From Sophora flavescens (taxonomy: Eukaryota; Streptophyta; Magnoliopsida; Fabales; Fabaceae), in contig CM061067.1 of the NCBI GenBank assembly GCA_030762895.1, forward strand, positions 53,159,667 through 53,223,666: a stretch of 64,000 bases of DNA. Reading direction: 5' to 3'. The notes beneath the pieces were generated by a model, which worked only from the letters and a program-made list of their open reading frames with translations, made no database searches and had not been told where the DNA came from. The position numbers were made by a program, and so were the translations under genes. How positions within the stretch are numbered: position 1 is the stretch's first letter; every line of letters starts with the position of its first letter. Shown here piece by piece: positions 1-12,409 of the stretch.

Positions 1-775
1 GAGGTTTACTCGACAATCTTATCTATCGATAATCTTTTGGGCACAAGGGGAAAGAAAAAAGAAGAAAATGGAATTTCCGAATTGAGAAATTGTTTTTGGG
101 GTAATTTTGTGTACCATTTTGTTATGAGACATTTGCGGATTTGCCTGACGTTGATGATTATCTTCGACAATCTTTATCTGTGAAAAGAGGCTATTCAACT
201 AGTTTCGAAGTCAAGAAATTTTCTTAAAAGAGATATGTCCATTGACCATCAAGTGAAACTACATCAAAAGAAAGTTTTGTTTTGTTTTTTTTGGTTTTTT
301 GTCATCAAGATCAAAAGAGAGATCTAAATTCTGCTGCCCGAACATGAATTATAACCAAATTTCTTCAATTTGTTGACCCAACACTGCATTGGCACTTAGA
401 ATAGTACACAACCAAAACGTTGATTGATATGAGCATGGATCTCTGCGTATTTTCACACTCCTATAAAATCAGTTTTCAAGGGAAATAACAAAATTTCACA
501 TGTAAGGTCGGGCTTGGATCATAAAGTTGTCACTTTGAGAAGTGTTTTCTCTAACCATTCAGTCTAAGGGTTGGTTTTACAGCTTTTTCTTTTGGATATT
601 CTCTTATCTTATTAACGACGAAGAAAGTTAAAAAAAATCATCTTGTACAGAAATGTTACATCAAGTTTTTTTTTTTAAAAAAGAAAAAACTGTATATGCT
701 AAAGAACAAAATGCCAGCTATCAGCAATACAATGATATAGAAACGGCATATAGGCATAGCGATGAATCGTTCTTA
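1..775. other. Intergenic spacer, no gene seen
   Basis: AT-rich sequence without a convincing reading frame, splice pattern, RNA gene or terminal repeat. It could hold the edge of a gene lying to the left, but nothing here supports that. Confidence 0.5.
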
Positions 776-1556
776 GAGTCTATTTGGGAAAGCTGGAAAA
801 AAAAAGATTATATTGATAATCGATTATTGTAATAATCGATTATAATCATAATCTGTTTTTGTTTGGGTCTGTTTGCTGAAAAGGGATTTTAAGATAAACT
901 ATTTCGTTTGGATGATGTAAAAAAAAATCACTTTTATATAGTAAATTACGAAAAAGGGTATGAAGTTATTTGTTTATATTAATAATTTTTATTGCTTTTT
1001 TAACATATCTTGCTTATTTTCAATTTTTTCTCATAAAAAATTGAACAAAATTTATAACATTTTTTTTATGATTATGGAAAACATGTTAAAATATATTATT
1101 TTTAGAATAGTTAATTAAAAACTTGTTAAAATATATTATTTTTAGAATAGTTATGAAAAACATGTTAGAATATATTTTTTTTAGAATTTTATAATTATTC
1201 AGAACATTTTAAGATAAAAAATATATATACATATTCATTTGAATAATATGATTATAAGAAAAAAATGGAATGATCAAAAAAATATTCATTTGAATAATAT
1301 AGATAGGAACGGTCTTGGACTCTTGGTTGTTGGTCATTTCCTTGGTCATTTAAACAGTAATTCCAACATAATCAGAAAAAAATCCATCAAACAGCTCAGA
1401 ACGACAGATGGTTGGAAAACAGCATTTTTACCATGGAAAAGCTTTTTTCAAACTTTAAGCCAATTATCCAAACACATCAAATTCTTATAAAAAAACTTTT
1501 TTTCATTAAAACAGTTGAAACTAAAATAAAAAAAAAAATCCTTCCCAAACAAGTTG
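776..1556. mobile_element. MITE, TTA target duplication (PIF/Harbinger-like)
   Basis: The ends are imperfect inverted repeats: GAGTCTATTTGGGAAAG on the left, and a right end whose reverse complement reads CAACTTGTTTGGGAAGG. Both sides are bordered by TTA (773-775 and 1557-1559), the target duplication of PIF/Harbinger elements. The interior is very AT-rich, includes ATCGATTAT palindromes and a triplicated 40-bp block, and codes for nothing convincing. Superfamily assignment rests on target duplication and the TTTGGG-type end only. Confidence 0.5.
1074..1190. repeat. Tandem triplication, 40-bp unit
   Basis: Three adjacent copies of an AT-rich unit (about 1074-1113, 1114-1153, 1154-1190), each containing the core TGTTAAAATATATTATTTTT or a variant. 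It lies inside the MITE. Confidence 0.7.
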
Positions 1557-1559
1557 TTA

Positions 1560-3100
1560 GTAAGAGTGAATACTGAAAAGGAAAGGACGATGAACAAGAG
1601 TTTATCAGTTTTATCTACAAATTATAAGAGTCTTGTGCAATCAGCGCAGACGTGGAAAATAATCCTAATGGGACTACAGCCTGCAACCAATATTTATATA
1701 TCTGCAGTGACTATGACAAGACCCTACCTCTTCCATACACTCATCACTCATCTATACGTGGGTTGTCTTGAAAGGATACTGATTACTGATACATTAGATC
1801 ATTTGAAAATCTTTTTAAATACTTTCACACGAAGCTTTTGATTGTATATATATAAATTTTTAAACATAAGATAAATTATAATCCATGCATGCTCCCCCAT
1901 CTAATCCCCACCATATTCGTACTCCCAATTAGCCTGGACCATTAATTTCCTAAAATAAATGTATAAATGTATATACTATTAAATGTTAAAATTTTAAATC
2001 AGATAAAGTTGATATATAAGCTTATTCTAAAATGTAATGTTACAGTCATAGTACGCACCTCTGGCCCCTGCATATATTGCTGACAAGTACCGAGTATTAT
2101 TTGAATGGGCAAGGTCGGGCCCGTTAGAGAAACAAACTCGTGAAGATGTGATATGCTTTCAGCCCTAGGCCCAAATCTAATTGAGTAACAAGACAGGAAT
2201 CAAGTAGGAGCATCTTTGATTGTTACAACTTACTAGCTTGCTTCACACTGTTGTACTCTATTTCAACCACAGATTTATATTTTTTTTAGTTTATCCTTTC
2301 CTTATATCAATCTGTTCACATAATAAAAATAAACCATGCTGGCGAATTTCCATGTTTTTCTTTCTCTTTATCTTCTGATAAAATGATTGGATTTCCATGT
2401 TGTTTTTATCAAGATAGGCTTTAGGCTCACAACCATAAATCTCGTCATGACGCATACTCATTTGCGGCTTGGGGCTGGCCCACAGTTACTTCTGGTTAAC
2501 GCTTTTCAAGTTCAGAATTTAGATAATTGAAATATGCTGTCTACATATGACTTGACAGGATCATTTACATTAGAGATAAACCTATTTAAAACATTTTTTT
2601 TGGATAAGCTAAAATATTCTATCTATCTTAAATTTCACAAAGTGGCCAATATAACTATTTTCTTTGAAAACACATAGAAAGAGTCGTTCTATTTAGTACG
2701 AGACGAATACAACACGAAATACTGATGTACTTGAACAAGAAAAGAGACAAAAATCATGGGGTTGCTATTATGAATAAAAGTATAAGTCTTGCTAAATGTA
2801 CAATAAAAATTGTTTGTTTATTTGTACAAATTTAATTTAGTACCTGAAAGTAATTTCCTTATTGAAAAATAAGTTCTCTCAAAAATGTGTCCAAAAAAAA
2901 AATTTAAAAAGAAAAAGCAATGAGGTTTGTTGCTATACTTTCCATTGGCTAGGGATGAATGTACACCATGAGTGATAATAATAGTTAACCTTAAACCACT
3001 TGCACTGTTTTTTTGTTGTTGATGATGATATACTCGATAACATTTATTTTTGGGTTACTACACATACACTAGTTTGCCACATTTTTTGAACTTGGTCTAT
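1560..3100. other. Intergenic spacer, no gene seen
   Basis: AT-rich spacer between a MITE and CACTA-1. Short reading frames are compositional. No terminal repeats or RNA genes were recognised. Confidence 0.5.
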
Positions 3101-3140
3101 AATCACTAATGTAAAATATGTTTTTAACATCAGAGATTCC

Positions 3141-3610
3141 ACATCGGTTTCTCAAAAATCGATGTACAAAATGAGGCGGTGGTATTTTTGAAATTAAAAG
3201 CAAACGATTCCACATCGGTTTCAAAAATAACCGATGTGTGAATATTTTCCACATCGGTTATATTTTAACCGATGTCTAAAATTAAAACAAAAAATTTTAA
3301 AATTTAAAACTTTTATCTTTCCACATCGGTTTTGTTAGAACCGATGTCTAATATATAGATTAACCACATCGGTTGTATTATAATCGATGTATAAAATTAA
3401 AAAAAAAAGTTAGAATTTAAAATTTTTATCTTTCCACATCGCTTCCTATTGAACAGATGTCTAATATAAATTAACCACATCGGTTTATAAATATCGATGT
3501 AATAAATTAAAAAAAAAGAAATTTTAATTTAAATCGTAAGTTTCTGCATCGGTTAATATGGAACCGATGTGAAATATGACTAACCACATCGGTTTTTGGA
3601 CAACCGGTGT
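3141..3610. repeat. CACTA-1 left subterminal hairpin array
   Basis: Nine hairpin units of the form ACATCGGTT, an 8-12 nt loop, then AACCGATGT, at irregular spacing. Some units are mutated, for example ACATCGCTT near 3438. In En/Spm elements subterminal arrays are bound by the smaller element protein; that role is inferred here. Confidence 0.85.
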
Positions 3611-5268
3611 GTAATATTTGACAAAACCTTACTTTTTGTTTCTATTTTCATTCCCTCCATCCGTTCCGCGCCCTCTTCCATCCACTTGTTTTTCATTCCC
3701 TCCCTCGTTTTGTGCTCGTCACTTATTCCCCATCTCTCTCACTGCTCTGTGCTCGTCGTCCCTACTGCTTCGTCGCCGCCTCCCATCTCTGTCTCTCCCT
3801 ACTGCTCGCCGGTCTCCGCTGCTTCTGCTTCTGCTTCTCCCTCCATTCTTGCTCGCTCGACCGCGTCCTCCGCTGTCACCTTAACCTCGAAGCCCCTCCG
3901 CTTGCTCCGCCGCTTCGTGTCGTGACCCTATAGCCTTCGCTTGCTCCGCCGCTTCCTGTAGCCTCGAAGCCCATTGTCCGACGCTTGCTCCATTTGCTCC
4001 GCCGTTTGCTCTGCTTGCTCCGCCGCTTAGTCATATCAGGTAATGCACCTCTTATACTATGTTTCTAAGGAATCTGAGCATTGGGAAAGTACAATGGAAG
4101 CTTCTTCAACCCATTTCGATTTTTGACTAAATTTTCTCATTTCAGGGTTATGCAAAGGGCTTGCTGTGGTACTGGTTAGTGGTCACATTTGTGGTTCAAG
4201 ATTTCCCTTTAACTGTTACCTATCTCGCCCTTATTCCTTGCAAGGTACAATATTTACATTGAACCCTAACTTTGGTCTGTAATGGTTTTTCCATTTTTTG
4301 GTTTTGGATAAAAGTAAATGAATTGGAAGTTGTTGATTTTTTGTTGATTGGGATTGAAGAATCATAAATGTCGAGTTATTTTTTTTATCCAATGCTATGT
4401 GGGATTTGTTGTAAGTTTGGTGTGTGCTTAAAAATGTGTTCAAAACTACAGTGATGAGTTTTCTTCATGTTATGTAAAACTTTTTCATGAATATTTTTGC
4501 CCTCTTTTGAGGGTGTGGTAATTATTACCTATTGCTTTGTGGTTTTTGATTATCAGGGGTGTTATTAGTCTCTTTGTTTGAATCTGACTTTGATTATTTG
4601 AATCTAACTGGTGGTTGAATTTTCGATGTTCAAATTATGGAACTCTTTACTTATCCTACAACTCTTCAAAGACGACTATTAATTGTCAATGCCTTTAAAC
4701 AATTATTTTGTTATTATTTTCAGTTTGTGACTTAAAAAAGCAGCTGATATATTAACTATTGCTTATTTTGATTTTTGTTTGCTTTGATTTAGGGATTGGA
4801 GTGTTTTATTAATTTTCTTAATGTTAATTAATTAGTAAAGCCTTAGTTTCCCGTTTGAGATGCAATACTAATGAGCACACGTGTACATGCTTAATGTACC
4901 GCTCATTGTATTGGATTTTGAATTGTCCAAAGTTGGACAGTTTGGGTAAAAACTTTTTCTTCATTCAGTTAAAATAGTTATTCATTGATTCTAATGTTAT
5001 ATACTTGATGAAAGTTCGGATTGATACATTTCCTTTCGTTCTCCGGGTGCATACTTTATCGTGGTGGATGCCATCGCGTTCAAGTCGTGTACGTCGGAGA
5101 CCGAAGGGAAATGCTGCCGAAATTTCATCGAGTATGAGCATGAGAGTTAAGGACTAACTGTTAACCGAATGTTGAAAAAGTTTCTTCTCGAATGGGATAG
5201 GGCCATACCCTGTCATAAGAAGTGGTTGATGAATATGTTGGACTAAGTACGAAGTTATTGGTTTAGTC
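3611..5268 (+). promoter_or_regulatory. CACTA-1 promoter and leader region
   Basis: About 400 bp of strongly C+T-rich sequence (3640-4040) with GCTTGCTCCGCCGCTT repeated near 3900, 3938 and 4013, then AT-rich sequence to the first transposase ATG at 5269. The position, between the subterminal array and the coding region, and the matching layout in CACTA-2, suggest the transcription start and spliced leader of the transposase gene. Open frames in the C+T tract are compositional. The block recurs inverted at 32928-33940. Confidence 0.5.
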
Positions 5269-8200
5269 ATGGATCGCGGTTGGATGAATGCTAGATGGAC
5301 AAGTGATGAGTATGAGAATGGAGTGGAAGATTTTCTACTGTTTGCAAAAACAAATGCTCCTGATAGTGAAAACGGAAGGTTTTATTGTCCTTGTGTTAAC
5401 TGTTTGAACGAGAGACGACTGGAAGCTGAGGAGATACGTGATCATCTTATTTGTGAGGGGATTTGCAAGAGTTATACAACATGGATATGTCATGGTGAAT
5501 CGTTAGACAGGTCGAGGGTGTCGGATAGAGAGGAAGTTGATGACGTGGAAATGGACAATGGACGATGGACTAGAGGACATGATCCGTGATGTTGGGCAAG
5601 AGTCTTTTCGGCGCACACATGTGTATGATACTTTGTGCAGTGATGCGAAAGTGGCTTTGTATCCGGGGTGCACTAATTTCACACGGTTGTCAGTGGTGTT
5701 AAGATTGTTCAATGTGAAGGCAAGAAATGGGTGGAGCGATAAAAGCTTTACCGAATTGCTTGAGTTGTTGAAAGACATGCTTCCAGAAGGTAACACATTG
5801 CCATCTCGAAACTTTGAGGCGAAGAAGATATTGTGTCCGATGGGTATGGAGTATAAGAAAATACACGCTTGCCCCAATGATTGCATATTGTACAGGAAAG
5901 AGTTTGAAGAGATGCTCGAGTGCCCTAGGTGTGGGGTATCACGCTACAAAGTGAAGGATGATGATTCTAGTTGTGATATGGTCACCAAAGATCCTCCTGC
6001 GAAGGTGTTATGGTATTTTCCCGTGATTCTGCGGTTCACGCGATTGTTTGCTAATGTAAATGACGCAAAGAACATTAGATGGCATGCAGATGATAGGAAG
6101 TGTGATGGACCGCTTCGCCATCCGGCCGATTCTTTGCAATTGAAGAGAATTGATAGTTTGTTTCCGGATTTCGGTAATGAGCCCAGAAACCTCAGGCTAG
6201 GACTTGCTATCGATGGAGTGAATCCATATGGAAACTTAAGTAGTATTCATAGTTCATGGGCTGTTCTCCTGGTAATTTACAACCTGTCTCCTTTGTTGTG
6301 CATGAAGCGCAAATACATTATGTTAAGAATGATGATTTCGGGTCCTAAATAGCCAGAAAATGATATTGATGTTTATCGAAGTCCCTTGATTGAAGACTTG
6401 AGAATGTTGTGGGATGAAGGCGTTGATGTGATCGACGGGTATTGCCGTGAGACATTCAGATTGCGTGCCCTGTTATTTTGCACCATCAATGACTTTCCAG
6501 CATACGGGAACCTGTGTGGGTATAGTGTTAAGGGGCATAAAGCATGTCCAATATGTGAAGAAGGCATATGTTACCATCAACTGCAACATGGAAGGAAGAC
6601 AGTTTACCTCGGGCATCGGAGATTTCTCCGACGTAATCATCCTTATCGTAGATTGAGAAAAGCTTTCAATGGACTTTCGGAGAATGAAATTGCTTCGGTG
6701 GCCTTGACTGGAGAGCACGTTTATGAAAGGGTGAACAACACTAATGTTATCTATGGGAAGACCCAGAAGAAGGCTACAGAGAAGAAAATATGGAAGAAGA
6801 GGTCGATCATCTTTGATCTTCCATACTGGTGCAAGCTTGATGTAAGACATTGTATTGATGTGATGCATGTGGAGAAAAATATGTGTGACAGTTTAATCGG
6901 AACGCTTCTCAACATTCAAGACAAGACAAAGGATGGTATGAATGCTCGTCTGGATCTAGTTGCGATGGGTATACGAGAGCAGTTAACTCCATATAAAGTG
7001 GGGGATAAGAAGACTTATTTGCCCCCAGCATGTCATACTTTATCAAAAAAAAGAGAAAAGAAGTTTCCGTGAATGTCTACGGGGAGTCAAAGTGCCACAG
7101 GGTTACTCTTCAAATATCAAAAGACTTGTCTCAATGAAAGATCTCAAATTAGTTGGCTTAAAGTCTCATGATTGTCATGTCTTGATGCAACAACTACTAC
7201 CGGTGGTCATTGATGACATCTTGCCTAAAAATGTCAGACATGCCATTACTAGGTTGTGATTATTCTTCAATGCTATATGTAGCAAGGTCATTACCACTAA
7301 AAACTTGGATGACTTGGAAAATGAGGCAGCCATTATCTTGTGCCAATTGGAGATGTATTTTTCACCTTCATTTTTTGACATCATGGTTCATTTGATTGTT
7401 CATCTAGTGAGGGAGATTAAATTGTGCGGCCCCGTTTATTTAAGGTGGATATACCCGGTTGAGCAATACATGAAGATCTTGAAAGGATATATGAAGAATC
7501 CACACCGTCCCGAAGCATCTATTGTTGAAAGGTATGTTGCAAAAGAAGCTATTGAGTTTTGTACAGACTACATGTCAGAAGCGGAACCTGTAGGGCTTCC
7601 GAAGTCTCGTCACGAAGGAAGATATGATGGTAAGGGTACACGAGGTATCACTGTTAAGAGCATAGATAGGGAGGAAGTGCTTCAAGCACATTTGTATATA
7701 TTAAATAACACTGATGAGGTTGAACTATACTTATGTGAGCACAAAAGCATCATCAATGAAACTTACCCTAGAATGAATGAAAAATGGTGTTTGAACAAGC
7801 ATAACAAGACTTTCTTGAACTGGTTTAAAGAAAAAATTGCAAAGGATGATATTGCTTCTGATACATTAAAATGGCTAGCACAGGGGCCTAACTTTGATGT
7901 CATATGCTGCAGTGGGTACGATATCAATAAGTTTTCCATCTATACAAAGTCTCAGGATGACAAAAGTACGATGCAAAATAGTGGGGTTATGGTCGTCGCT
8001 GAGTCCATGCATTTCTCTAGTTTGAAAGATAAAAACCCTGTTATGGCATCCGTTTCATACTTTGGAATCATTGAAGAGATATGGGAGGTTGATTACACGA
8101 AGTTTAGAGTACCTGTTTTTAAATGTCAGTGGGTCGATAGTAACAATGGTGTGCAAACCGATGAGTTAGGCTTCAAATTGGTGGACCTTAATAAGGTAGG

Positions 8201-8465
8201 TAATAAAGAAGAGCCTTCATGGCATCCCAACCAAAACAAGTGTTTTATATCCGTGATCCTTCTAACAAAAGGTGGTCAGTGGTTCTCCAGGGAAAAAAAC
8301 ATGTATAATGGTAGTGAGGGAAATCAAGATTCAACTCTTGATATTTCTGATATTCCTTCTTTCTCAACACGGGTGCCTAATTTCAATGAGGAAAATGAAG
8401 TGGATGATGTACATGCTACTCGTAATGATCACCAAGAAGGGTTATGGGAGAACTTTACTAATTGA
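5269..8465 (+). pseudogene. CACTA-1 transposase (TNPD/tnp2 type), broken
   Basis: The gene begins with the start methionine of a Transpos_assoc-like domain (MDRGWMNARWTS; paired CPCVNC cysteines). It continues through a cysteine pair region (CPRCGVSRYK), the tnp2 transposase core (GLAIDGVNPYG, INDFPAYG) and then DUF4218 and DUF4216-like regions (LCQLEMYFSPSFFDIMVHLI; GPNFDVICCSGYDINKFS). In CACTA elements this protein cuts and joins the element ends in the nucleus. It is interrupted by a 1-nt insertion near 5567, a TAG at 6350-6352, a frame change at an eight-A run (7045-7052) and a TGA at 7257-7259. From 7305 to 8465 the frame is open. Comparison with the homologous gene in CACTA-2 places these breaks. 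Confidence 0.88.
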
Positions 8466-8624
8466 CCACAATGTAAGTTTAGTTTGAGTTATGTTTAAAG
8501 TCATATTATATGTTTACGTTGATATTTATAAGTTATGTTTTCGTACGTTGATCGATATTTATAAGTTATGTTTGATATTTATCTTGACATACTAACAAGT
8601 TTTTTTTTGTTTAAACAGGTATAC

Positions 8625-11600
8625 ATGGATGATCCTGAGGATATCCCTAATTCATGCAGCGGGTCAGAGACCCCGTCTATGGGTAGAAAGGGTAGACATG
8701 CCATACGAATGATTAATTTGACTACCAATCGTAGTTCAAATCAAAGGATAAGAATAGACTTTGATAATAATCTCAATCCTATTGGGCCGATGGTAGAGCA
8801 GTTTAACAGTTTTGTGGCAACCCTTGCTAGAAGCAGGCCTAGTATACTTATTGATAATTGGAAAGATGTACCGGCGGACGTGAAGGATCAGATATGGGAG
8901 AGTATTTTGGTATCTATACTTTTACGTCCTGTGTTTGTCTGTATCTACTATATTTTAATCTTATTAATATCATACAGTAATTCGTTAATTCTTTTGGTGT
9001 TAATGTAGCTCACCTTTGACATACCGGATAAGATGGATATGAAAAAGCATTTGATAAAGTATGCTGGTGAGCGTTGGAGGGCTTTTAAGGTCGACCTGGG
9101 CAGATACTATGTATTCAATCCAACATGTGAAAAGAACCCACTTGAGGTGTACCCATTTCTTGACCAGGCGACATAGGATTGCTTTGTTCAGAGCCGACAT
9201 GATCCCAGCTTTCAGGTTAACTTATTTGATTTGTCTATAAATTTATGTAATTTCATTAATTTTATTTACTTATGTAATTTAATTGTCTTCTATTTATAAC
9301 AGGAGAAAAGGAAAAAGGGGCAGGAAAACCAAAGCAAGAACGTCTACCCCCATGTACTGTCTCGTGGGGGATATAAAAAACTTGGTCAGATAATGGTGGA
9401 AGAGGAAAAGAAAGCATTTCAGGAAGCAGCATCTCAGGCAGATCCTAAAGCTGAAAATCGTCCGGAAGTTGTTGATCCACCTCCACCCCCACGTCATCGT
9501 AAAAGGAAGAGGGTCCGACAAATAAAAACGGGACAATATACATCTGAGGAGGCCCTCCAAGTAGCCGAGAAGATTGTTAGTTTGAATTGTAATTGTCATT
9601 TTAACATTGTTACCGAATTGTAATGTGACCTGATATTTTATATGTTATAGGATGCCTTGGACGAGCAGGTAACCCAAGGAACCTTGGTTCCTAGAGGACG
9701 CGATGATATCTTAGCTGCTGCCATCGGTAAACCGGACCACCCGGGCCGTGTCATTGGTGTTGTATGGGGAGTCGACATTCGCCAATACCATGGTTCATAT
9801 TCACACCAATGCCACAGGGATGTTGATGCAGATAGAGTACGACTAAAACAGGAGATTGCAGCTGAGCTTAGACAGGAGATGGCCGAGCAGTTTGCCCAGC
9901 AGTTGGCAATATTGACTTCTATGTCCCAGCAGATGACAGCAGGTGTCCAACCCTCTGTCCATGTGAGCACTAAGGGCTCATGTGATCCTCCTCATCAACC
10001 TGAAAATGATGATGATGATGATGATGATGATGACCCTGATAGGTGTGAGCTGTATGTTGATGATCATCATGATCGCCGCTTAGTGGTATTGGGGAGGTCA
10101 TATAATAACTTCGGTAATACCATACACCACCGTTGATTACCGGATGATCGGGTGAGGGTCGTTGTTGAGATTATTCGAGATGCTGATGCTCGAGTCCTTG
10201 TGCCCACTGAGGAGGTTCAAACAGTGGGTCAGGCCCCTGGTAACTTCATCCCCTGGCCAAGAAGACTGGTCAGCTTTCTTTTTGCATCTGAGATATTCAG
10301 TTAGTTGTGTTTTTCTATATTCATATTTGAAATTATTTATTATTGTTTAAAGATAATGCTTTATTTTTATTTGTTTTAGGATGTTGGAAATGATATTCTG
10401 CCTAAAAGGTCGGATTCAATAAAACGAGAGATGTCTGCTCCTGCCAAGGTAGTCATTTGACCATTTAATTAATTACGAATGAAATAACTTATCTGTGATT
10501 ACTAATATATATCTTTGTTGTTTAGGGGATCGACAAAGGGGCACCTGGTGATGTTTATAAAATTCTGGCTATACAGGTTGTGACCATGGAGAATGACGCA
10601 GCTTTGGTAAGGTTGGAACATGATGCCAGTCCAGGTGACGAACTGTATATCCCAAAGAAGGAACTTATGGAGATTGTACTCGATAAAGAAATGGCTAGTT
10701 CTACACACCTATCGTTATGGTGCACATAAGTACATTTTATTTATAAGTTAAGTAATTAAATTTTAAATACTATGATAATTAACATTTTTTTCAATATATT
10801 AGGTATCTGCATCGTATGTTAGTTGATCAGGGTAACCTCACCCTTTATGGGTTCATTGACCCCATGTTCATTTAGGGTGATGTTCTCCTAGCATTAGAAG
10901 ACCCGGTCACCACCATACGTGATATACTTGCCCGAGACAATCATCAATTCTACCTTGTGCCTTATCTCAATAAGTAAGTACCAGTTATTTAATTATAACT
11001 ATATATGACTTAGTCAATAGTTGTTCCACAAATACAGCAAGCATTGACAACTGTTGATCTTGTACCCTAGGATGAATGTCGTGGTCTTCTTCTGCTAAAT
11101 GGGAAATAAGCCGGCGAATGAACTGAAGATGATCATGGAAACATAAGCATTTAAATACTTTATAATCAGTACTGCAGTTGTTTTAATTATCTGAAATCTA
11201 TTAGATATACTTTAATTAATGTTTATTTTGTCATGATAGTTCTATTAATGCAAACCACATGTTGCGTGGTGAAAGGCGTCGGGCTATTAGATGGATTATT
11301 CCTAACGTAAGATATTTATTAGTTCAAACGCTTCAAATGCAGTGGGTATAATTATTGATTTCTATTTAATTCCTCATATTCTAATTGGGTTTCATTTGTA
11401 GGTAGTCCCGTATACAACATAGATCATGGGAATGTGGATACTATGTGATGAAGTGGATGTTCGAAATTATCTCCTCCAGGATCACTGGAAGATGGCACAA
11501 GGTAAATGTTAATTGGTAACGATTAGAAGTAACAGTTATAGATTCGTTATATGTTTTATGTTAGTTTATTACTTAAAATATATAATCTTTTGTCCAATTA

Positions 11601-11702
11601 AACTTGCAGATATTCAACAATCCGACTCCATTATCTGATTCCGACATCAATAACATAAGGAGGCGTTGGGCAACTTTCTTTCTTGAATTGTTAAAACCAT
11701 AG
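8625..11702 (+). pseudogene. CACTA-1 second gene: Transposase_24-like N-terminus, Ulp1-like C-terminus, broken
   Basis: Coding blocks separated by GT-AG introns run from the ATG at 8625 to the TAG at 11702. The first blocks (to about 9215) match the plant Ptta/En/Spm Transposase_24 pattern (VKDQIWESIL; GERWRAFKVDLGRYY; QSRHDPSFQ). The middle has a basic stretch (RHRKRKRVRQIK), a predicted helical Glu/Gln-rich segment, an aspartate run encoded by GAT repeats, and a block with TEEVQTVGQAPGNFIPWPRR. The tail resembles an Ulp1/C48 cysteine protease (NHQFYLVPYLN; RRRWATFFLELL before the stop). Stops lie at about 9176, 10134, 10875, 11045 and 11095; the one at 11045 replaces the Trp of the His-Trp pair (11042-11047). 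Family roles: end binding for the front, SUMO-protease-like for the tail. Exon limits are estimates. Confidence 0.75.
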
Positions 11703-12018
11703 TTTGTATGTAGTTAGTTTAAAAACTTATCATGTACTAGCTATAGTGTATTTTTGACTGATATATATTTTGATATGAAATCTATAATATATCATGTAGC
11801 TTTTTGGTTTCTAATTATCTTTGTTGTCTGAATGTAATTGAACATATGTATTGTTCGTAATAAATTCAATATATATTAATTTAGTGTGTTTTTGTTGTAC
11901 AAAAGTTATTGTGTTGAGAATATTTAGAATATGTTATACTGGTATTGATCTGGATTATTGAAATAGGGGAAAGGAATGATAGAAATGTAAAAAGAGTTTA
12001 AAAAAAATGAGACTTTTC
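11703..12018. other. CACTA-1 3' untranslated region
   Basis: AT-rich sequence between the second gene's stop and the right hairpin array. It probably holds the polyadenylation region; no other feature is visible. Confidence 0.5.
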
Positions 12019-12303
12019 ACATCGGTTATACAAAAACCGATGTGGAAAGTTCACTTTTCACATGAGTTAATAAAAAACCGATGTGGAAAGTGAATTTTTC
12101 ACATCGGTTATTTTTAAAACCGATGTGGAAGGTGATATTTCCACATCGGTTTTGTGATAACCCATGTGAAAAAGGAACTTTCCAGATCGGTTATTTAGAA
12201 AAACCGTTGTTGAAAGTGTACTTTAGACATCGGTTTTAAAACCGATGTGAAAAGTAACAATAAACAACATCGGTTGTTTCAACATCAATTTGAAAACCGA
12301 TGT
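12019..12303. repeat. CACTA-1 right subterminal hairpin array
   Basis: Seven hairpin units of ACATCGGTT and AACCGATGT, the last with a longer loop. Several are degenerate (ACATGAGTT near 12060, AACCGTTGT near 12204). Same motif as the left array, so both ends belong to one element. Confidence 0.85.
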
Positions 12304-12409
12304 GAAAAGCCAAAAATAACCAATATGGAATCCCTTTTCTGCACTAGTGAATATCCCTTATATAAAGAAAATCGTGATACCATTAAACCATATATTATTA
12401 TTGAGGTAT

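Larger units (their letters stand above)
3104..12349 (+). mobile_element. CACTA-1: complete but decayed En/Spm-type DNA transposon
   Basis: The left end reads CACTAATGTAAAATATG and the right end, reverse-complemented, CACTAGTGCAGAAAAGG. The flanks carry the same 3-bp AAT (3101-3103 and 12350-12352), as expected for CACTA insertion. Each end has an array of hairpin-forming ACATCGGTT/AACCGATGT motifs. Inside are a long C+T-rich leader, a tnp2-type transposase gene and a second gene with a Transposase_24-like front and Ulp1-like tail, both on this strand. Both genes carry several stops or frameshifts, so the copy is not autonomous. The ends may still be recognised if a related transposase is supplied elsewhere. 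Confidence 0.9.

Noticed and set aside
3067..3072. CACTAG as the left end of CACTA-1
   Set aside because: The following sequence does not match the family terminus. The CACTAATGTAAAATATG at 3104 matches CACTA-3 and the right end and gives a clean AAT duplication.
3596..3933. Ser/Pro/Leu-rich reading frames
   Set aside because: They overlap in all three frames of a C+T-rich tract, lack domains and lie in the transposon leader.
7045..7060. Classic -1 ribosomal frameshift at the A run
   Set aside because: The downstream conserved frame is +1, not -1, relative to the upstream one, so a standard slippery heptamer does not explain it.
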